The notes under the pieces are model-generated. The model worked only from the letters and a program-made list of their open reading frames with translations. It made no database searches and was not told where the DNA came from. Positions 24,102 through 37,189 of a stretch of 64,000 nucleotides of DNA are shown here, in pieces (position 1 is the stretch's first letter; each line of letters begins with the position of its first letter). Source of the stretch: Kuschelorhynchus macadamiae (Eukaryota; Arthropoda; Insecta; Coleoptera; Curculionidae); the NCBI GenBank assembly GCA_030620095.1, contig JAUTXW010001345.1, positions 1,501,001-1,565,000 on the forward strand. Reading direction: 5' to 3'. The translations under genes were made by a program, and so were the position numbers.

Positions 24102-24105
24102 TTAA

Positions 24106-25894
24106 TGCCTACTAATCTCAAAAAAGAAAAGCACCCATTTGGTCTTTTACATTTTTGTTTTTTTCCTTTATATTTCTTATGAATATCTTAGAGTTTGTAA
24201 ACAAATAGAGAATTTAAAAGCGATACAATTATATTATATAACTACATACCATTACATTGCTACCATTCTATAGTTCCAGCTAACTTTGTTTGTTTTTTTT
24301 TTTGAAAATTGATAAATTTTTGTTATTTATTAAAAATACCCTGATCAAATAAACTCGAATCGCAATAAAAAGAAATATACCGATATGTTGTTGAACAGTT
24401 ACAAATATTTGCCGTAGAAATTTTTACAAATGTAAAAAAGGTAGCAAGTATAGATCGTTGGCGCTAACAAAAAAGTGTCAGAACAAAAAATGATAATTAT
24501 TTTAAAAATATATTGTTTCTTTCCAATATTTTTTTTTGTTTGAAACTTACTAGTCTTGTATGGATTTGTTTGAATAATATAGTCGTTCAATGTTTCCCGT
24601 TTTCAATAACCCGTTTTAAAAACTCGACAATTTTTAATACGTATACCATAATATATTGTTGGATTCGATTAATTACTTTTTTAGGAAACTGTAGCGGCAG
24701 ATCAGTGACGTTGCCAAGGGCCCTTGTACTCCTGTCGCCCCACTGTGACAAAAACAACATTATTCATAACTGCCCAAGTAATGCAAAACAAATTTATGAT
24801 GACTTTTTTTGGTCGTTGATTGTTTTGCCTACAGGTTATGGCGTAATGGCTTTTTTTTGTCGTTTACTTGTTTTTGCTAGGTATCTGTCTCTTTTTCTGT
24901 ATTATTTATATATTTATTTAGGAAGTCCCAAGAAAAGTATCTTTTTCTAAAATAAATATGAAATTTTTAGTACTATTTTATTGATTATAAATTTTATTAC
25001 TACTACCCTCAAAAAGTCCAGAATATCCATTTTGTCCTTATCGTATCCCAAAGGTAAATCGGGAAATAAATATCTCGTAAGATATATAAAATGGCAACGT
25101 TGCGCTGTGTTGATATGGCTCTTAAGGGCCTGGTCGGAAACATTAACCTGATGCAAAATTATTCTATTTGGAGGAGTTTGTATGACTGTTAAGAGTTTCC
25201 TCGGTTTAATTGTTTCTGTTTTTATCAGTGTTGTGTAGTTTTAGTTTCATCGAGCCCGGTTAGTCATTATCGGACTAAGATTAGGAGGAGTTGATCTATT
25301 CAAAGCTTTAAAAGTTGAAATATACTCCAATGCAAATGCTACTAAAAATATTAGGAAGCTCGAAAAGAAGTAATTTGTAATTATCCACACCGTCACTCGT
25401 TTGCTATTATATACACGTTATATAAAGCCCTTTGGTTTCATTACGTCAGCATATGTAAACAGCATTCTAAGTTTGTAAACTTTGTATTTGTCTAGACTCT
25501 AGGTTTAGTTTCGTCAGCAGAAATTAGATATTAATTTTGCGAATATGAAGAAAATGTAGTTTGCAGGTGCCGGCTTCAGAAGCTGACGGGCCCTAACCCG
25601 CAAATTGTGATGCCCCCCCTACGACATGTAGAAATGTTAGTATCATATATTCTCAAAAGTATTTATACGGTTCATTATTTCATATACAATATGTTTACGG
25701 ATAAAGTAAAAAAGGACAAAACGACTACTAAAAATATCATTTTTCGAAAGCATTACTCTTAAATAAAATCGGTACATTTCCTTTACTGGGAAGTTCCCTC
25801 ATTATAAATCTTTCCTTTCATTGGGAATACTAAAGAGTAACCCAATTGAGTTCCTCACATAGTCATTTAGTATGCTATCTTTTCAAACATTTTT
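24106..25894. other. No gene recognised
   Basis: A 145-codon frame at 24513-24950 is hydrophobic and AT-driven, with no family resemblance. No splice-flanked coding block stands out. A GC-richer stretch near 25560-25620 is unassigned. Confidence 0.4.
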
Positions 25895-26727
25895 CTTGTG
25901 CGCCATTTTATTCCACCTTATCGGAATCGTACCAATTTTACCAAATGCTACCTATGCCACATTTATTTTTTTGGGCATGATTTAAAATAAATTGAATTTT
26001 TTACACTGATATTGAATTTGTACCAGTTAATCCTTGTATCCCATTCAATTTCACTGCAAGATGTTAAGTCAATTGAATAAGATTTTTTACATTGCTTTTT
26101 TAGACATTTTATTTGACTGCCATTTTGTTTCCCTTCTTGAATTCGTACTATAATTTTATCAGTTTGTCTCTATATCACACTTAATGGATGCACACAATTT
26201 AAAATTAACTTAATACGTAGTTTTTCAGAGTGATTTTTTAAAATCTATTTGGCCGCCACTTTGTTTTGCTGTCTTGGATTCATACCAAAATATTACAGGT
26301 TGATATTTCACTAGGCCGCCATTTTGTTCCGTCATAATGGATTTTTACCAAAATAATAATAATTAATAATAACCAGTGTTTTTTACCAAAATTTGAAGTC
26401 AATAGGGTAAGTAGTTTTTAACTACGCCGCGCACTGTCAGACAGACTGACAGACAGACAAATAGCATTGAGAAAATATTTTTTTCTAGGGATGGTAAAAT
26501 GTAAAGACATATAAAACCTGCATTTTTTTTTACGATTACAAACATTTCATTTGGCTCTTTGAACCAAAATTCTACTAGTTAAATACTACCTAATGCTTTG
26601 TTGTGCAATTTGAAGTAAATTGATTAAATGTTCTTTTAGTAATAATTTTTTTACGTTTCATTAGGCCGCCATCTTGTTCCGGCATATTCGATTTTTACCA
26701 AAATATTACCAGGTTATCCCAGTATAA
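25895..26727 (+). repeat. RptA copy 3, left part
   Basis: GCGCCATTTTATTCCACC near 25900, CCGCCATTTTGTTCCGTC near 26316, CGCGCACTGTCAGACAGACT near 26425 and CCGCCATCTTGTTCCGGC near 26665 mark the blocks. It ends at TATAA (26723-26727) against a TIR element and resumes at 28494. Confidence 0.8.
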
Positions 26728-28493
<1,766 letters not shown>

Positions 28494-28855
28494 TATAACA
28501 CTTAAAAGTCAATCTGATAAGTAGTTTTTAGCTATGCCGCGAACTGACAGACAGATAGACAAACCGACGGAATCGATAAAAGATATTTTTTGGCACATAG
28601 GGACCCTAAAACGTGAAGATATGTAAAACCTGTAAGGGTGATTTTTTTACGACTACAAACATTTTATTTGAATTAGTACCTCAATTTTTCCCTATCTCTA
28701 TATCACAGTTAATTATAGCACACAATAAGAAATCAGTCAATTAAGTAGTTTTTTCAGGCTGAATTTTTGAATATTTTATTAAACTGCGGTTTTGTTTCGC
28801 CATCTTGGATTCGTACCAAAATTTTACTGTTTGATTCCTATATAAAACTTGATGA
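28494..28855 (+). repeat. RptA copy 3, right part
   Basis: It begins after the TIR element with AGTCAATCTGATAAGTAG, the CGCGAACTGACAGACAGAT linker and CGACGGAATCGATAAAA, and continues to CCATCTTGGATTCGTACC and AAAACTTGAT, where RptB begins. Confidence 0.85.
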
Positions 28856-28857
28856 AA

Positions 28858-29411
28858 CTCTTTCAACCCAAATGTTTTTTAACTGAAAACTACCAATAAC
28901 TTTGTATTTAATACTGAGTAGGTAGTAGTAATAATAATAATAATAAACCATTGTTAAATAGAATACATCTTTTTTTTTTATATAATTATAAACACCCTTT
29001 TCATTATTTTATTGGATTCGGTGGTATTTTTCAAGTATAACGAAAAAATTGTCATAAGCCCTGATTGAGGAAGTGGTGGGTAAATGAGAAATTAAACCGT
29101 GTATATTTGAGAAAAGTGTTATCAAAATAAAGTCTGTTATTTAAATAGTTCGCCTATAAATTTAAATTAGAAACAATCTATCATTAAAAAAACGTCCATA
29201 AGAACCAACTGGAAATCTGTTGATTTATTTATTGATTTAATTATTATTCATTAAAACTATTTCACTATTTATTACCATATGGAAGTGTTATGGTGCAAGT
29301 ATTGCAATCTGAGTAATAATAATTACCTTAGAATAGCAGTATTTATCAGTTTGTTTTGGACATTGGAATATTCCTAAAACGGGTCGACTTTTTAAGGTCT
29401 TAATAACCGAC
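28858..29411 (+). repeat. Dispersed repeat RptB, copy 1
   Basis: About 500 bp here match 38656-39153 in the same orientation, for example GTATTTTTCAAGTATAACG, GCCCTGATTGAGGAAGTGG and ATTACCATATGGAAGTG. The final segment GACTTTTTAAGGTCTTAATA matches the far end of copy 2 at 39655-39682, so the copies differ by an internal segment of about 480 bp. There is no coding capacity. It sits between two RptA copies. Confidence 0.8.
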
Positions 29412-29925
29412 TTGAAGTTAATCTGATAAGTAGTTTTTAAGCTATGCCGCGAACTGACAAACCGATAGACGGACCGACTTGAATTGATAAAAGATATCTT
29501 TTGGCACCTAGGTACGCTAAAACGTGACGATATATAAAACCTGAAAGGGTGATTTTTTTCGCGACTACAAACATTTTATTTGGCCGCCATTTTGTTTCGC
29601 CATCTTGAATTAGTACCACAATTTTACTAGTTCATCTCTGTATCACAACTAGTTATAGCACACAATTAGAAATCAGTCAATTAAGTAGTTTTTTCATGCT
29701 GAATTTTTAAATATTTTATTAAACTGCCGTTTTGTTTCGCCATCTTGGATTTGTACCAAAATTTTACCAGTTGATTCCTACATAAAACTTGATTTTTCTG
29801 CAAAATTTGAGATAAATCGGATAAGTAGGCTTTTTACCAAAATGTTACCAGGTCATCCCCATATGACCCTTAATTTTTGACCAATATTTCACGTCAATCC
29901 GGTAAGTAGTTTTGTCGCGAAAACA
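29412..29925 (+). repeat. RptA copy 4
   Basis: Full linker (CGCGAACTGACAAACCGAT) and two blocks starting GCCGCCATTTTGTTTCGCC (29582) and CTGCCGTTTTGTTTCGCC (about 29725), about 147 bp apart, then the third block truncated. Confidence 0.85.
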
Positions 29926-30289
29926 TTAATGACATTAAATATAATAATTAAAAGTTAATAACAAAATAAAATATTTATTTTGTAATTAGAATTATAAAAG
30001 AAATAAAGAAACACTTGATGTCAAAAGCAGGACCATTCCTAGGGGCTAGACTAGATTAAAAATGCCGCTCTTTATGAAAATACAAAAACAAACATTTTGT
30101 ATTATGTTTTATTCAGTTTTAAGCTATACATTGAAACATAAACTGCAAACACAAATGTAGCTCTTAAAACGATAATTTATAAAAAATCTAAATGAAATGA
30201 CGACATGAAATATTAAAGAAATATTTTCATAACCTTTGTATTTGCAAATTCATCTATTAGAGATTCATAAATATCATTCTGTAATGAAA
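29926..30289. other. AT-rich non-coding sequence
   Basis: Nothing recognised. Confidence 0.5.
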
Positions 30290-30905
30290 TAATGTATTTT
30301 AACCCCTTCAGGGTGGAATTTCAAATTAACCCTCTTAAAGCCTCATGAAGTTGATGAAATATTGTAGAAAAAGTAATTTATTATTTTACGCCTTTTTACC
30401 CTCTTAATGGTGCAATCCAGAAATTATTTTTAGATTTTATAATAAATATTTTTAAAAGCCGTTATCATCTAAAATCTCATTTATTATAAAAATATTGTAA
30501 AAAGAATAAGTTAATTTTTTGCTCCCTTAAGGGTGAAATTTCGAGAAGTACGGAATTGGTTTCTAAATAATTATTTTTAAAACCTAGTGACAAAGGAATT
30601 ATCTTAAAATCACATTTAGTTGAATAGATATTTTTTAGGTACCTCCTTAAAGACGTAATTAAAAAAAAAATCAGAAATTTATTTTAAGATAATTATTTTG
30701 AATAGCCCTTAGTGAAGAAATCATTCACATTTAGTTAGCACAAATAAAAATATTTTTAGTACTTTTTTACCCTATTTAGCGTGGAATTTCGAAAAATCCG
30801 GAAATCCGGTTTTCTGTTATTATTTTTGTGAGGCTTTGACCAAAAAATTCTCCTAAAATCTTATTTAATTCAAGGGGTTGTTAAGGAAGTTTCAAAAACT
30901 ATTTT
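30290..30905 (+). repeat. Diverged tandem repeat of about 108-126 bp, five units
   Basis: Units open with related words: ACCCCTTCAGGGTGGAATTT (about 30302), TACCCTCTTAATGGTGCAAT (30409), CTCCCTTAAGGGTGAAATTT (30521), ACCTCCTTAAAGACGTAATT (30641) and ACCCTATTTAGCGTGGAATT (30768). Each is followed by a T-rich stretch and an AAATC-TCATTTA-like segment. Spacing grows from about 107 to 127 bp. Confidence 0.65.
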
Positions 30906-31509
30906 CTGATCTCTTGCCTATATAACACATTGATTCTAGAAGAATAACAAACCAAACTATTTTCTGAAGTCAAAAATTGAGAAAATAGCCGTTTATACAA
31001 TAAATAAAAATACTTTAAAAACTAAACTACTTTACTTTTACAGTTAATTTAACAAAGGAAAAAATATTTAATTCACAAATATAAAGATTCAGAATTTTAT
31101 CCGACCCAAGGGTGTCTTTGTGCACAATGTGCACACCCCTAAACTGGCCTTGATCAAAAAGTTCAGTCATCAAAGAAATGTATTTCTTACTGGATTTTTA
31201 TTTTGCAAATTAATTGATATATTTGTTAAGCCCGATTTCTAAAGACTATAATATTCTATCAAATATAGAAAGTAGTATCAAGCCTTTCCTAGATAATAGT
31301 GGCGTTTCAATAATGTATTATCGGAAGTAGACATATAGACATAGTAAAAAAAACTAGGAAGAAAAGTTAGCACCCGGGACGGGCTTTATTTAAGGTGCGG
31401 GCCTTGGGCGGCCGCTGACATTCCTTAATGAATAAAAAACCACTGTGTATTTGTTTCAATTGCTCGGTTTCAACTTAGATACGACTAATGAGAATCGCAT
31501 GGATAAATC
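30906..31509. other. No gene recognised
   Basis: AT-rich, without reading frames of note. A short GC-rich patch (GGTGCGGGCCTTGGGCGGCC) lies at 31395-31415. Confidence 0.4.
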
Positions 31510-31735
31510 TAGAAGTTGTACAATCTCTTAGACTGTCATGCCGGCGGCACTGATTTTTACGACCGGTGCCGAGGCAGACGTGGTGGCGGCGTCCAATCTG
31601 AGCGTCACGACGGCCGGCGTCGCGCCACTCCAGAGACCGTAAAACTTTACGAGCGCCGCCGCATCGATCCGTTGCTAGGGGCAACGCGCAACGTTCGCTC
31701 GTCAATTGTTCATATGTTTAACGTTTGAAACCGAA
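31510..31735. promoter_or_regulatory. CpG-rich islet with RFX-type X-box
   Basis: This is the most CpG-rich stretch outside the LINE, with runs such as GCCGGCGTCGCGCCAC. At 31671-31685 it carries GTTGCTAGGGGCAAC, a near-ideal X-box (two GTTGC half sites around a 3-5 bp spacer), the binding site known for RFX factors. Several frames on both strands stay open because of the high GC; one minus-strand frame is Ala/Val-rich. It might be a promoter or first exon of a host gene, or GC-rich transposon sequence. No neighbouring exon is identified. Confidence 0.4.
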
Positions 31736-31863
31736 ATTAGTTTTTGTTTATTATCTGAATCGACAAATCGTTAAAAGTTTTTTTATTTTGCTATTAAGTG
31801 TCTAGAAATAAAAAAGTTATTTTTTTTACACATGAAAAATATTATAAAAACACTTGCCAGTAG
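31736..31863. other. AT-rich spacer
   Basis: Nothing recognised. Confidence 0.5.
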
Positions 31864-31948
31864 ATTGATGTCATTTACACTGACATATCTAAGGCGTTTG
31901 ACAGTATATGCCATCAGCTCCTTCTAGTAAAATTACAGCAGATTTGCT
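31864..31948 (+). pseudogene. Short RT fragment (motif A) interrupted by a hAT element
   Basis: The frame reads DVIYTDISKAFDSICHQLLL followed by VKLQQICFS, the conserved motif A region of Jockey/CR1-type reverse transcriptases. It breaks off at the left end of the hAT element. The sequence to the right of the hAT does not clearly continue the protein, so only this fragment is supported. Confidence 0.75.
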
Positions 31949-34452
31949 TTTCTGCGGAAGCAAGGGAAGCAATGCTTCCCAAAAAAAAATTACAAAACAT
32001 CTTCTAAAATGTAATTTTTGAAATAGGAAACCATTAATTTAGTTTATATTAAAAATGCTAAAATATTATCTTAATTATCAAGCCCATAATAAATGCGGCC
32101 TTGACTACCGAGCCACAATAGAAATCGAATAGAACCTATGCGGGCCGCTAGCTTCTCTTCAGCCGAGTCCTGTATGCTTGATTTCCTGTGAATCGCGCCA
32201 GATGTTATTGAACTTTCCACCGGCTGTTTGCAATTTTTGCATTTTAGCCGCGTGTTTTAAGTGGGGGCGGAAGCTATCGTTGGAGTAGGTTCTTTGTTTG
32301 AACGGCTCTCCGTGTGCTGTGTGATACGTACGTCACGTCGTGCATGGTGTGATATGGAAGACGTGTGTGTGAATGGGTGGTGGGTGTCTTAATAATAAAG
32401 GGATTTTCAACATTAAACTTAGCTGATAAGCTTCAAATAATTTCCAAAGGAAGGGCAAAACCGCCTATGAAAATTTTAACCACAAAAATGAAAAACTGTA
32501 TTAGACATTTTTATCCGGAACAACAATACGAACAATTTAAATGGCTATAGGTTTACTTTTTGAAAATGAAAAAGGTCTCTGGAATAAAACTGGTTTTTCC
32601 GGTTTAAACAATTTCCATAAAGCTGTAAAAAGACACATTATGTCCAAAGCGCATTTGCAGGCCGTCATAAAAGAAAAAGTCTTCGGCAAAACCAGAATTG
32701 AACACGCCCTTAATAAACAGTTTAAAATTAGTCACCGCCAACACAATGAACTAGTCGATAAAAATAGGCAAATATTAAGAAGACTTATCGATGTTGTTTG
32801 TTTTCTCGGACAGCACGAATTGGGATTCTTCAAATAGAGGAAATTTTCAAGATTTACTTAGTTTAATGGCTAAATATGATGATTGCTTAAAAAATCATTT
32901 AGAGCAGTCTAGCGTTTTTCGCGGAGCGTCGAATCGAATCCAGAATGATTTAATTTCCACTGTTGCAACCATTTTTCTAAAAAAAATTAAGCAGGAGATT
33001 GCTATTGTTCTGGACGAAACAACTGATATCACTAATTTTAGCCAATTATCTATAGCAATACCCTACGTTAAAACAGACGGAAGTATTCAAGAGCGATTTT
33101 TAGGTTTTAAGAATGTGTCCGAAAATCGTACAGTAGATGCATTATATACCGTAGTTTATAACGTTACTAAAGAAATTAATTGAGAAAAAAAATTAGTTGC
33201 TCAAAGCTATGATGGAGCTGCAGTAATGGTACAACAATTGGGGGATCTGCAAGCTAAAGTTCGAGAAACTTTCCCAAGTGCTGTGTTTGGCCATTGTTTT
33301 GCTCATAAATTAAATTTAGTTTTTTCCAAGTCCATCAACCACATTAAAGAGTGTAAAGTATTTTTCATTACTTTAAGTGACATGGCTGCTTTTTTTTCCA
33401 AGTCAATAAAACGTACACAAGCTTTGGACTCCATTGTCCACAAACGATTGCCCAAAGTAGCTCCTACCAGTTGGAACTATAATGGAAGACTTGTGTTAAC
33501 AGTATCTGAAAATCGTGAATCACTGATTGAACTATTTGAGAATATAATGAAACGTGGGACTCAGAAGCAATAAATAGTTCGAGGGGGGTTTTGGACTGTT
33601 TGAAACGAGATTTTAATTTTAATTATTTGTTGAACATATTTTCAGAAATATTTCCATTCTCGGACAACGTTTTTAATATATTACAAACTAAAACAAATGA
33701 TATTGCTTTTTTGCAGTGGATGATTTTAAGTCCAAGTTAAGCCAAAAAAGAGATGACTTTGACCTATTTTGGGAGAAAACGATGACGTTAAATGTAGAGC
33801 CACAAGCCAAGCGTCTTCGAACAGACAAGGTCGGAGATGTTCAAACATCATACAGACTCCTCTTTTATGAAATAATCGATCAAATTCAGCAACAAATAAA
33901 CTATAGATTTAACGGTTTAAATGATTTTAAATTCCTCGAGCTCTGCAATTTTGATGCATTTAAAGGAAAAACTTTTCCAGAAGATGCGTTTAAATCTCTT
34001 CTTCTTCATTATGGCCAGTTCTTCGACTGATTGTTACTGCGATCTGAACTAAAAGTGATTTACGAAACTGATGACATTAGCGCAAAAAATAATGCTAAGG
34101 AACTAATGCAATTTTTAAAAGACAAGGACCTGGAAGATGCCTACACCGAAGTGTCGAAATTGTTTGAATTAGTATTGACAATACCTGGCACAAGTTCATC
34201 AGCAGAACGAAATTTTTCAACACTTAAACGAATAAAAAATTTCGTGAGAAATTCAACGGGCAGGGGAGACTTTCGCATACATCGCTGTTGTCCATTGAAA
34301 ATAAACTTCTCCAAAATATGTCGGAGCATCGACGTTTTTATGTTACGTCATTGAAGAATTTGCAAAAAATGATCGAAGAATCGAATTACATTACAAATAG
34401 GTAAGTTTCTAAAAATTGCTTCCCTTTCTTAAAATTTCACCGCAAGCCCCTG
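31949..34452 (+). mobile_element. hAT transposon (second type), decayed
   Basis: The right end at 34452 reads, in reverse, CAGGGGCTTGCGG and then AAAGGGAAGCAAT. The left end has TGCGGAAGC and AAGGGAAGCAATGCTTCCC from about 31952. Candidate 8-bp duplications are GATTTGCT (31941-31948) and GATTTTAT (34453-34460), 6 of 8 identical, so the boundaries are less sure than for the first hAT. Just inside the left end is a palindrome GGGAAGCAATGCTTCCC (31964-31980), positioned like the palindrome of the 15.9-kb hAT. A GC-richer leader (32100-32390) precedes the coding relic. Confidence 0.7.
32385..34401 (+). pseudogene. hAT transposase pseudogene (TTF-finger, DUF4371-like, dimerisation domain)
   Basis: The order is complete: a degenerate N-terminus; a TTF-type zinc finger region with WNKTGFSGLNNFHKAVKRH, whose first part appears deleted near 32545; RQHNELVDKNRQILRRLIDV; the catalytic region with IVLDETTDITNFSQLSI, SYDGAAVM and FGHCFAHKLNLV; the middle with LFYEIIDQIQQQI; and the dimerisation domain with IPGTSSSAERNFSTLKRIK. 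Lesions include frameshifts near 32820, 33560, 33715 and 34265 and in-frame TGA codons at 33181-33183 and 34028-34030. The product belongs to the ZMYM1/ZNF862-like hAT group. Because most lesions are single, this copy decayed relatively recently, but it cannot make transposase. Confidence 0.85.
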
Positions 34453-34539
34453 GATTTTATAAATGCAATAATCCCATACATTCCACCTGCTTTATACACA
34501 ACATAAGTTTCGAAGTTGTTACTAACATGACATTCAATG

Positions 34540-34700
34540 TAGAACGAAAGCTTCTACGTCTTTGGTCAATTAAGAAATGCTGGTTCTTGGATTAGACCGT
34601 GTAAAATTGGAACTACTATCCGATGTTTCGCCTTCGATTGCACGATTTGTTTTCAGGGTCTTTACTCCACGAGATCTGAACACTGAATAAGCTTGGACAC
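34540..34700 (-). mobile_element. Penelope-like element end with hammerhead-like motif
   Basis: On the minus strand the order is GTTCAGATCTCGTGGAGTAA, a CTGAAAA word, CGAAGGCGAAACATC (rest of the core, 34622-34656), then GGATAGTAGTTCCAATTTTA and ATCCAAGAACCA. The same order occurs at 43090-43170, 47400-47510, 58570-58680 and 61090-61205. It is the recurring end sequence associated with the GIY-YIG elements in this window. Confidence 0.6.
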
Positions 34701-34982
34701 ATTCAGACGGGCTGTTATACCCGACTTGTGCTCGCCCAATCGCGACCCTGTCTTAAGATCCATTCCCCCTTATCCCTATTTACATGAAATCGTGGGTCTA
34801 AGGTGTCTTGCTGATACTGACATTGTCAGATTGTCATTATCATTTAACTTCTCTGTGTTGGTTTTGCCCAACAAAATGGGCTTTCCCATTGAAGGCAAGG
34901 CAAATTAAATATAATACGCTTATATTATGTCAGTAATATAAACCCTACACACACTCAATGGCTTTCTGAAAAATAACCAATC
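34701..34982. other. No gene recognised
   Basis: A 71-codon open frame (34693-34908) has no recognised domain. Confidence 0.35.
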
Positions 34983-35235
34983 TTTTTCCGTGAAAGTCTT
35001 ACTGGTGTCAGATATCTTCAATATCTGGAAAATGATATAGAACAGCAGTTAGATATCATTCTTTTAAATCGGAGATTTACATTCATTCGGCAACAGGATG
35101 GCGCTCCAGCGCACAATGTTTTAAATGCTGCTCAACTATGATCTGTGGATTGGAAGAAATGGACATATAAGCTGGCCAGCAAACAGTCCAGACCTGACGC
35201 CGCTTGACGTATTTCTATGGAGTTATCTAAAAAAA
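34983..35235 (+). pseudogene. Fragment of a DUF4817/DD41D-type mariner transposase
   Basis: FFRESLTGVRYLQYLENDIE then RQQDGAPAHNVLNAAQL in one frame is followed, after a TGA and a frame change at about 35140, by WIGRNGHISWPANSPDLTPL and DVFLWSYLKK. These match the second and third catalytic D regions of the two larger transposases at 49-54 kb. About 8-10 residues are missing between the two D regions. Neither the N-terminus nor the ends of the element are present. Confidence 0.8.
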
Positions 35236-35261
35236 AAAATAAAATTAGATCGTAGCCCTTA

Positions 35262-35330
35262 TCTCTATTGAAGTTTTTTGTATGTTTGAAAATTTTAATA
35301 GATTATCTAATTTTTCGTTTATAAAATCAT
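35262..35330 (-). mobile_element. Short Penelope-like endonuclease fragment
   Basis: The segment with TAGATTATCTAATTTTTCG matches 43295-43330, the C-terminal part of the GIY-YIG protein (KRKIRESIEI region) of the minus-strand element there. Confidence 0.6.
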
Positions 35331-35894
35331 GGAACCGACGCACAGTGGCAAGCCATAATGCTATTTAGTGGCCAAATCCTCCAAAATATTGTTCAAGTAA
35401 AACTCTTTACAGATATTTTTTATTTAAAGTTGTAATATCTATTGTTAAAAAAAAACCTCTAACCCGAAAATAAAGTGTAATTAGGTTGTATATAGATATA
35501 AGGCCAATTCAGGAAAAATGGAATTCGGAGTCGACTCTGAAATCGAAATAATTGGACCGATATCTTTGTAAATTTCATGAAAGTAGAATTGAGGCAATAA
35601 CTTTTTTTTATTTCATGTAAAAGTAACCATTACACTTTTTTAGAGATAATATACAGTAATAACAACATTTCCGTTTTTATTTAAAACACTGATAGTTATT
35701 AAAGTGTTTGTTTCTACACTAATCTTCTGTACTTCAAGTTCACTAACGAAAAAAAAAATCACTAGCGAAGTGGGGCGAAGTTTTGCGATAAGGCCAGAAG
35801 GTAAGGCTTTGGTATGCTTATTTGAAAGAAAAATATCTGGCTGCCCAAAGTTACCCGTTTACTCGCAATAGCAATTTTTTAAGTAGGCTCTGTG
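35331..35894. other. Non-coding; upstream region of the 35.97-kb reading frame
   Basis: No coding domain. The last 150 bp before the reading frame are less AT-rich and hold a perfect CRE (next entry). Confidence 0.4.
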
Positions 35895-35902
35895 TGACGT
35901 CA
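35895..35902. promoter_or_regulatory. CRE palindrome TGACGTCA
   Basis: A perfect 8-bp CREB/ATF site 73 bp upstream of the ATG at 35975. Function is inferred from the motif and position only. Confidence 0.35.
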
Positions 35903-35974
35903 GAAAAATTGTGACAAGGTGCGCCTTTTTGTTGTGATTATTGTCTAAGAAGTATTGTTGTGCGTGTTAAAAAT

Positions 35975-36461
35975 ATGTTTGCAATAAGTCGAAAGTATCT
36001 TTCTGATAGTTTTATTACTCGTTGTAGTGAGCAAGAGTTTTTTTTTCGTTTAAAAGAAGACTTTGAGTTATCTCCGGCGGGCTATACAATTGTGAAGCGT
36101 ACGATACACAAAACATATTTGTGTCAATTTAGGCAAAAATGGAAACAGGTTAATAGAGTGTTTTATAAAAAAATTTCAAAATTGGTTGACAGGCGGAATG
36201 ATATTTAAAGAAATTGTGAATGTCTTAAAAGTACCACACCCCACTGGCGGAAGACCTATAAAAGATCTTGAAACAAGTTCAGAAAGAAGTAAAAGAGGGA
36301 AGTTACCAAAACTGGAAAAAACATGTGATATGACAATCTCAGAGTTACAAGACCTTTTGGTTCCAAAGTTAAGGTCAGAAAGGAAAAAAGAGGAGGCAAC
36401 CCTGATGAAATTCTGCTTAATCAATAGAGTAGACTTTTTATTATGGCTTTTCCGTGTATGA
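35975..36461 (+). pseudogene. Unidentified small protein, one frameshift
   Basis: Two overlapping frames (35975-36208 and 36186-36461) read as one protein of about 160 residues if a single base is lost in the seven-A run at 36167-36173. The first part has SRKYLSDSFITRCSEQEFFF and a basic segment RQKWKQVNRVFYKK; the second has GRPIKDLETSSERSKRGKL and a charged helix-like region LQDLLVPKLRSERKKEEA. The GRP...SSERSKR pattern recalls an uncharacterised multi-copy protein family seen in several invertebrates, a memory I cannot verify here. It is not a transposase I recognise. The reading frame starts 73 bp after a CRE and stops at 36459. No splice sites are needed. The frameshift could be real decay, a sequencing error in the A-run, or translational slippage. 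Confidence 0.45.
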
Positions 36462-36704
36462 AAATATTTGTCGTTTATTTACGAACTTTTATTCATATTA
36501 ATAGTACTCGAGGGAACCCTTCTTAGATTCTGATGTTTAGTGTCTTATCTAATAATAAGAAAATCAACTTGATTAATGTTTTCTCTATGCGGAATTTTAG
36601 AAATTAGTCCTTTCCAAAATAAGCTCTACAACTAATATTTCTCCTGAAGTGATAATTTTACAAATGTAATACAAAAGTATGTTCGTTCACAATGTTTAAA
36701 TATA
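36462..36704. other. AT-rich spacer
   Basis: Nothing recognised. Confidence 0.5.
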
Positions 36705-37010
36705 AATAGCCGCCATTTTGTTCCGCCATATTGGATCTTTTAAAAGTTGTTATCAAATTATCACTTTGTGTTGGGTAGTGCCTCTATCAATTTTTGTTAA
36801 GATCAAAATAAAAGTTTTGGGATTATGTCCGTTTTTATGTTCTATATGTATAGCCGCCATTTTGTTTCGCCATTTTTGATTTTTCTAAAAGCTAATAGTT
36901 TTCGAGCTATTATGTTTACACATATACATGCACCTTGCACACACTATACACGCACCTACCCACATTCGCAGACGGACAAACAGGATTTTTTTTATTTATT
37001 AAGGACTTCT
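36705..37010 (+). repeat. RptA-related repeat with two GCCGCCATTTTG blocks
   Basis: GCCGCCATTTTGTTCCGCC at 36709 and GCCGCCATTTTGTTTCGCC at 36853 open two blocks 144 bp apart, followed by GTTTTCGAGCTAT and GCAGACGGACAAACAGG. The intervening text differs from RptA proper, so this is a distant relative sharing the block period and linker. Confidence 0.6.
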
Positions 37011-37189
37011 TGACCTAAAACATCGATATTTGACCTACAAAGTGGGAGCTAAATTTTTCGCCGTCAGACGAATACTAATGTTTTACCCTGTATATCACAA
37101 GATTTGAATAAAGGAACATCCTACGATGGTGTTCCATTATTCTATGTTCAAAAAACAGTTGCCGGATGATTACATAAGACCTCACCACT
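37011..37189. other. Spacer with a mariner-end-like ACCCTGTATA
   Basis: Only a terminal-like motif at 37084-37093 stands out. Confidence 0.4.

Noticed and set aside
24513..24950. 145-codon hydrophobic frame
   Set aside because: AT-rich composition produces Phe/Leu/Ile/Tyr frames; no domain, no splice or homolog signal.
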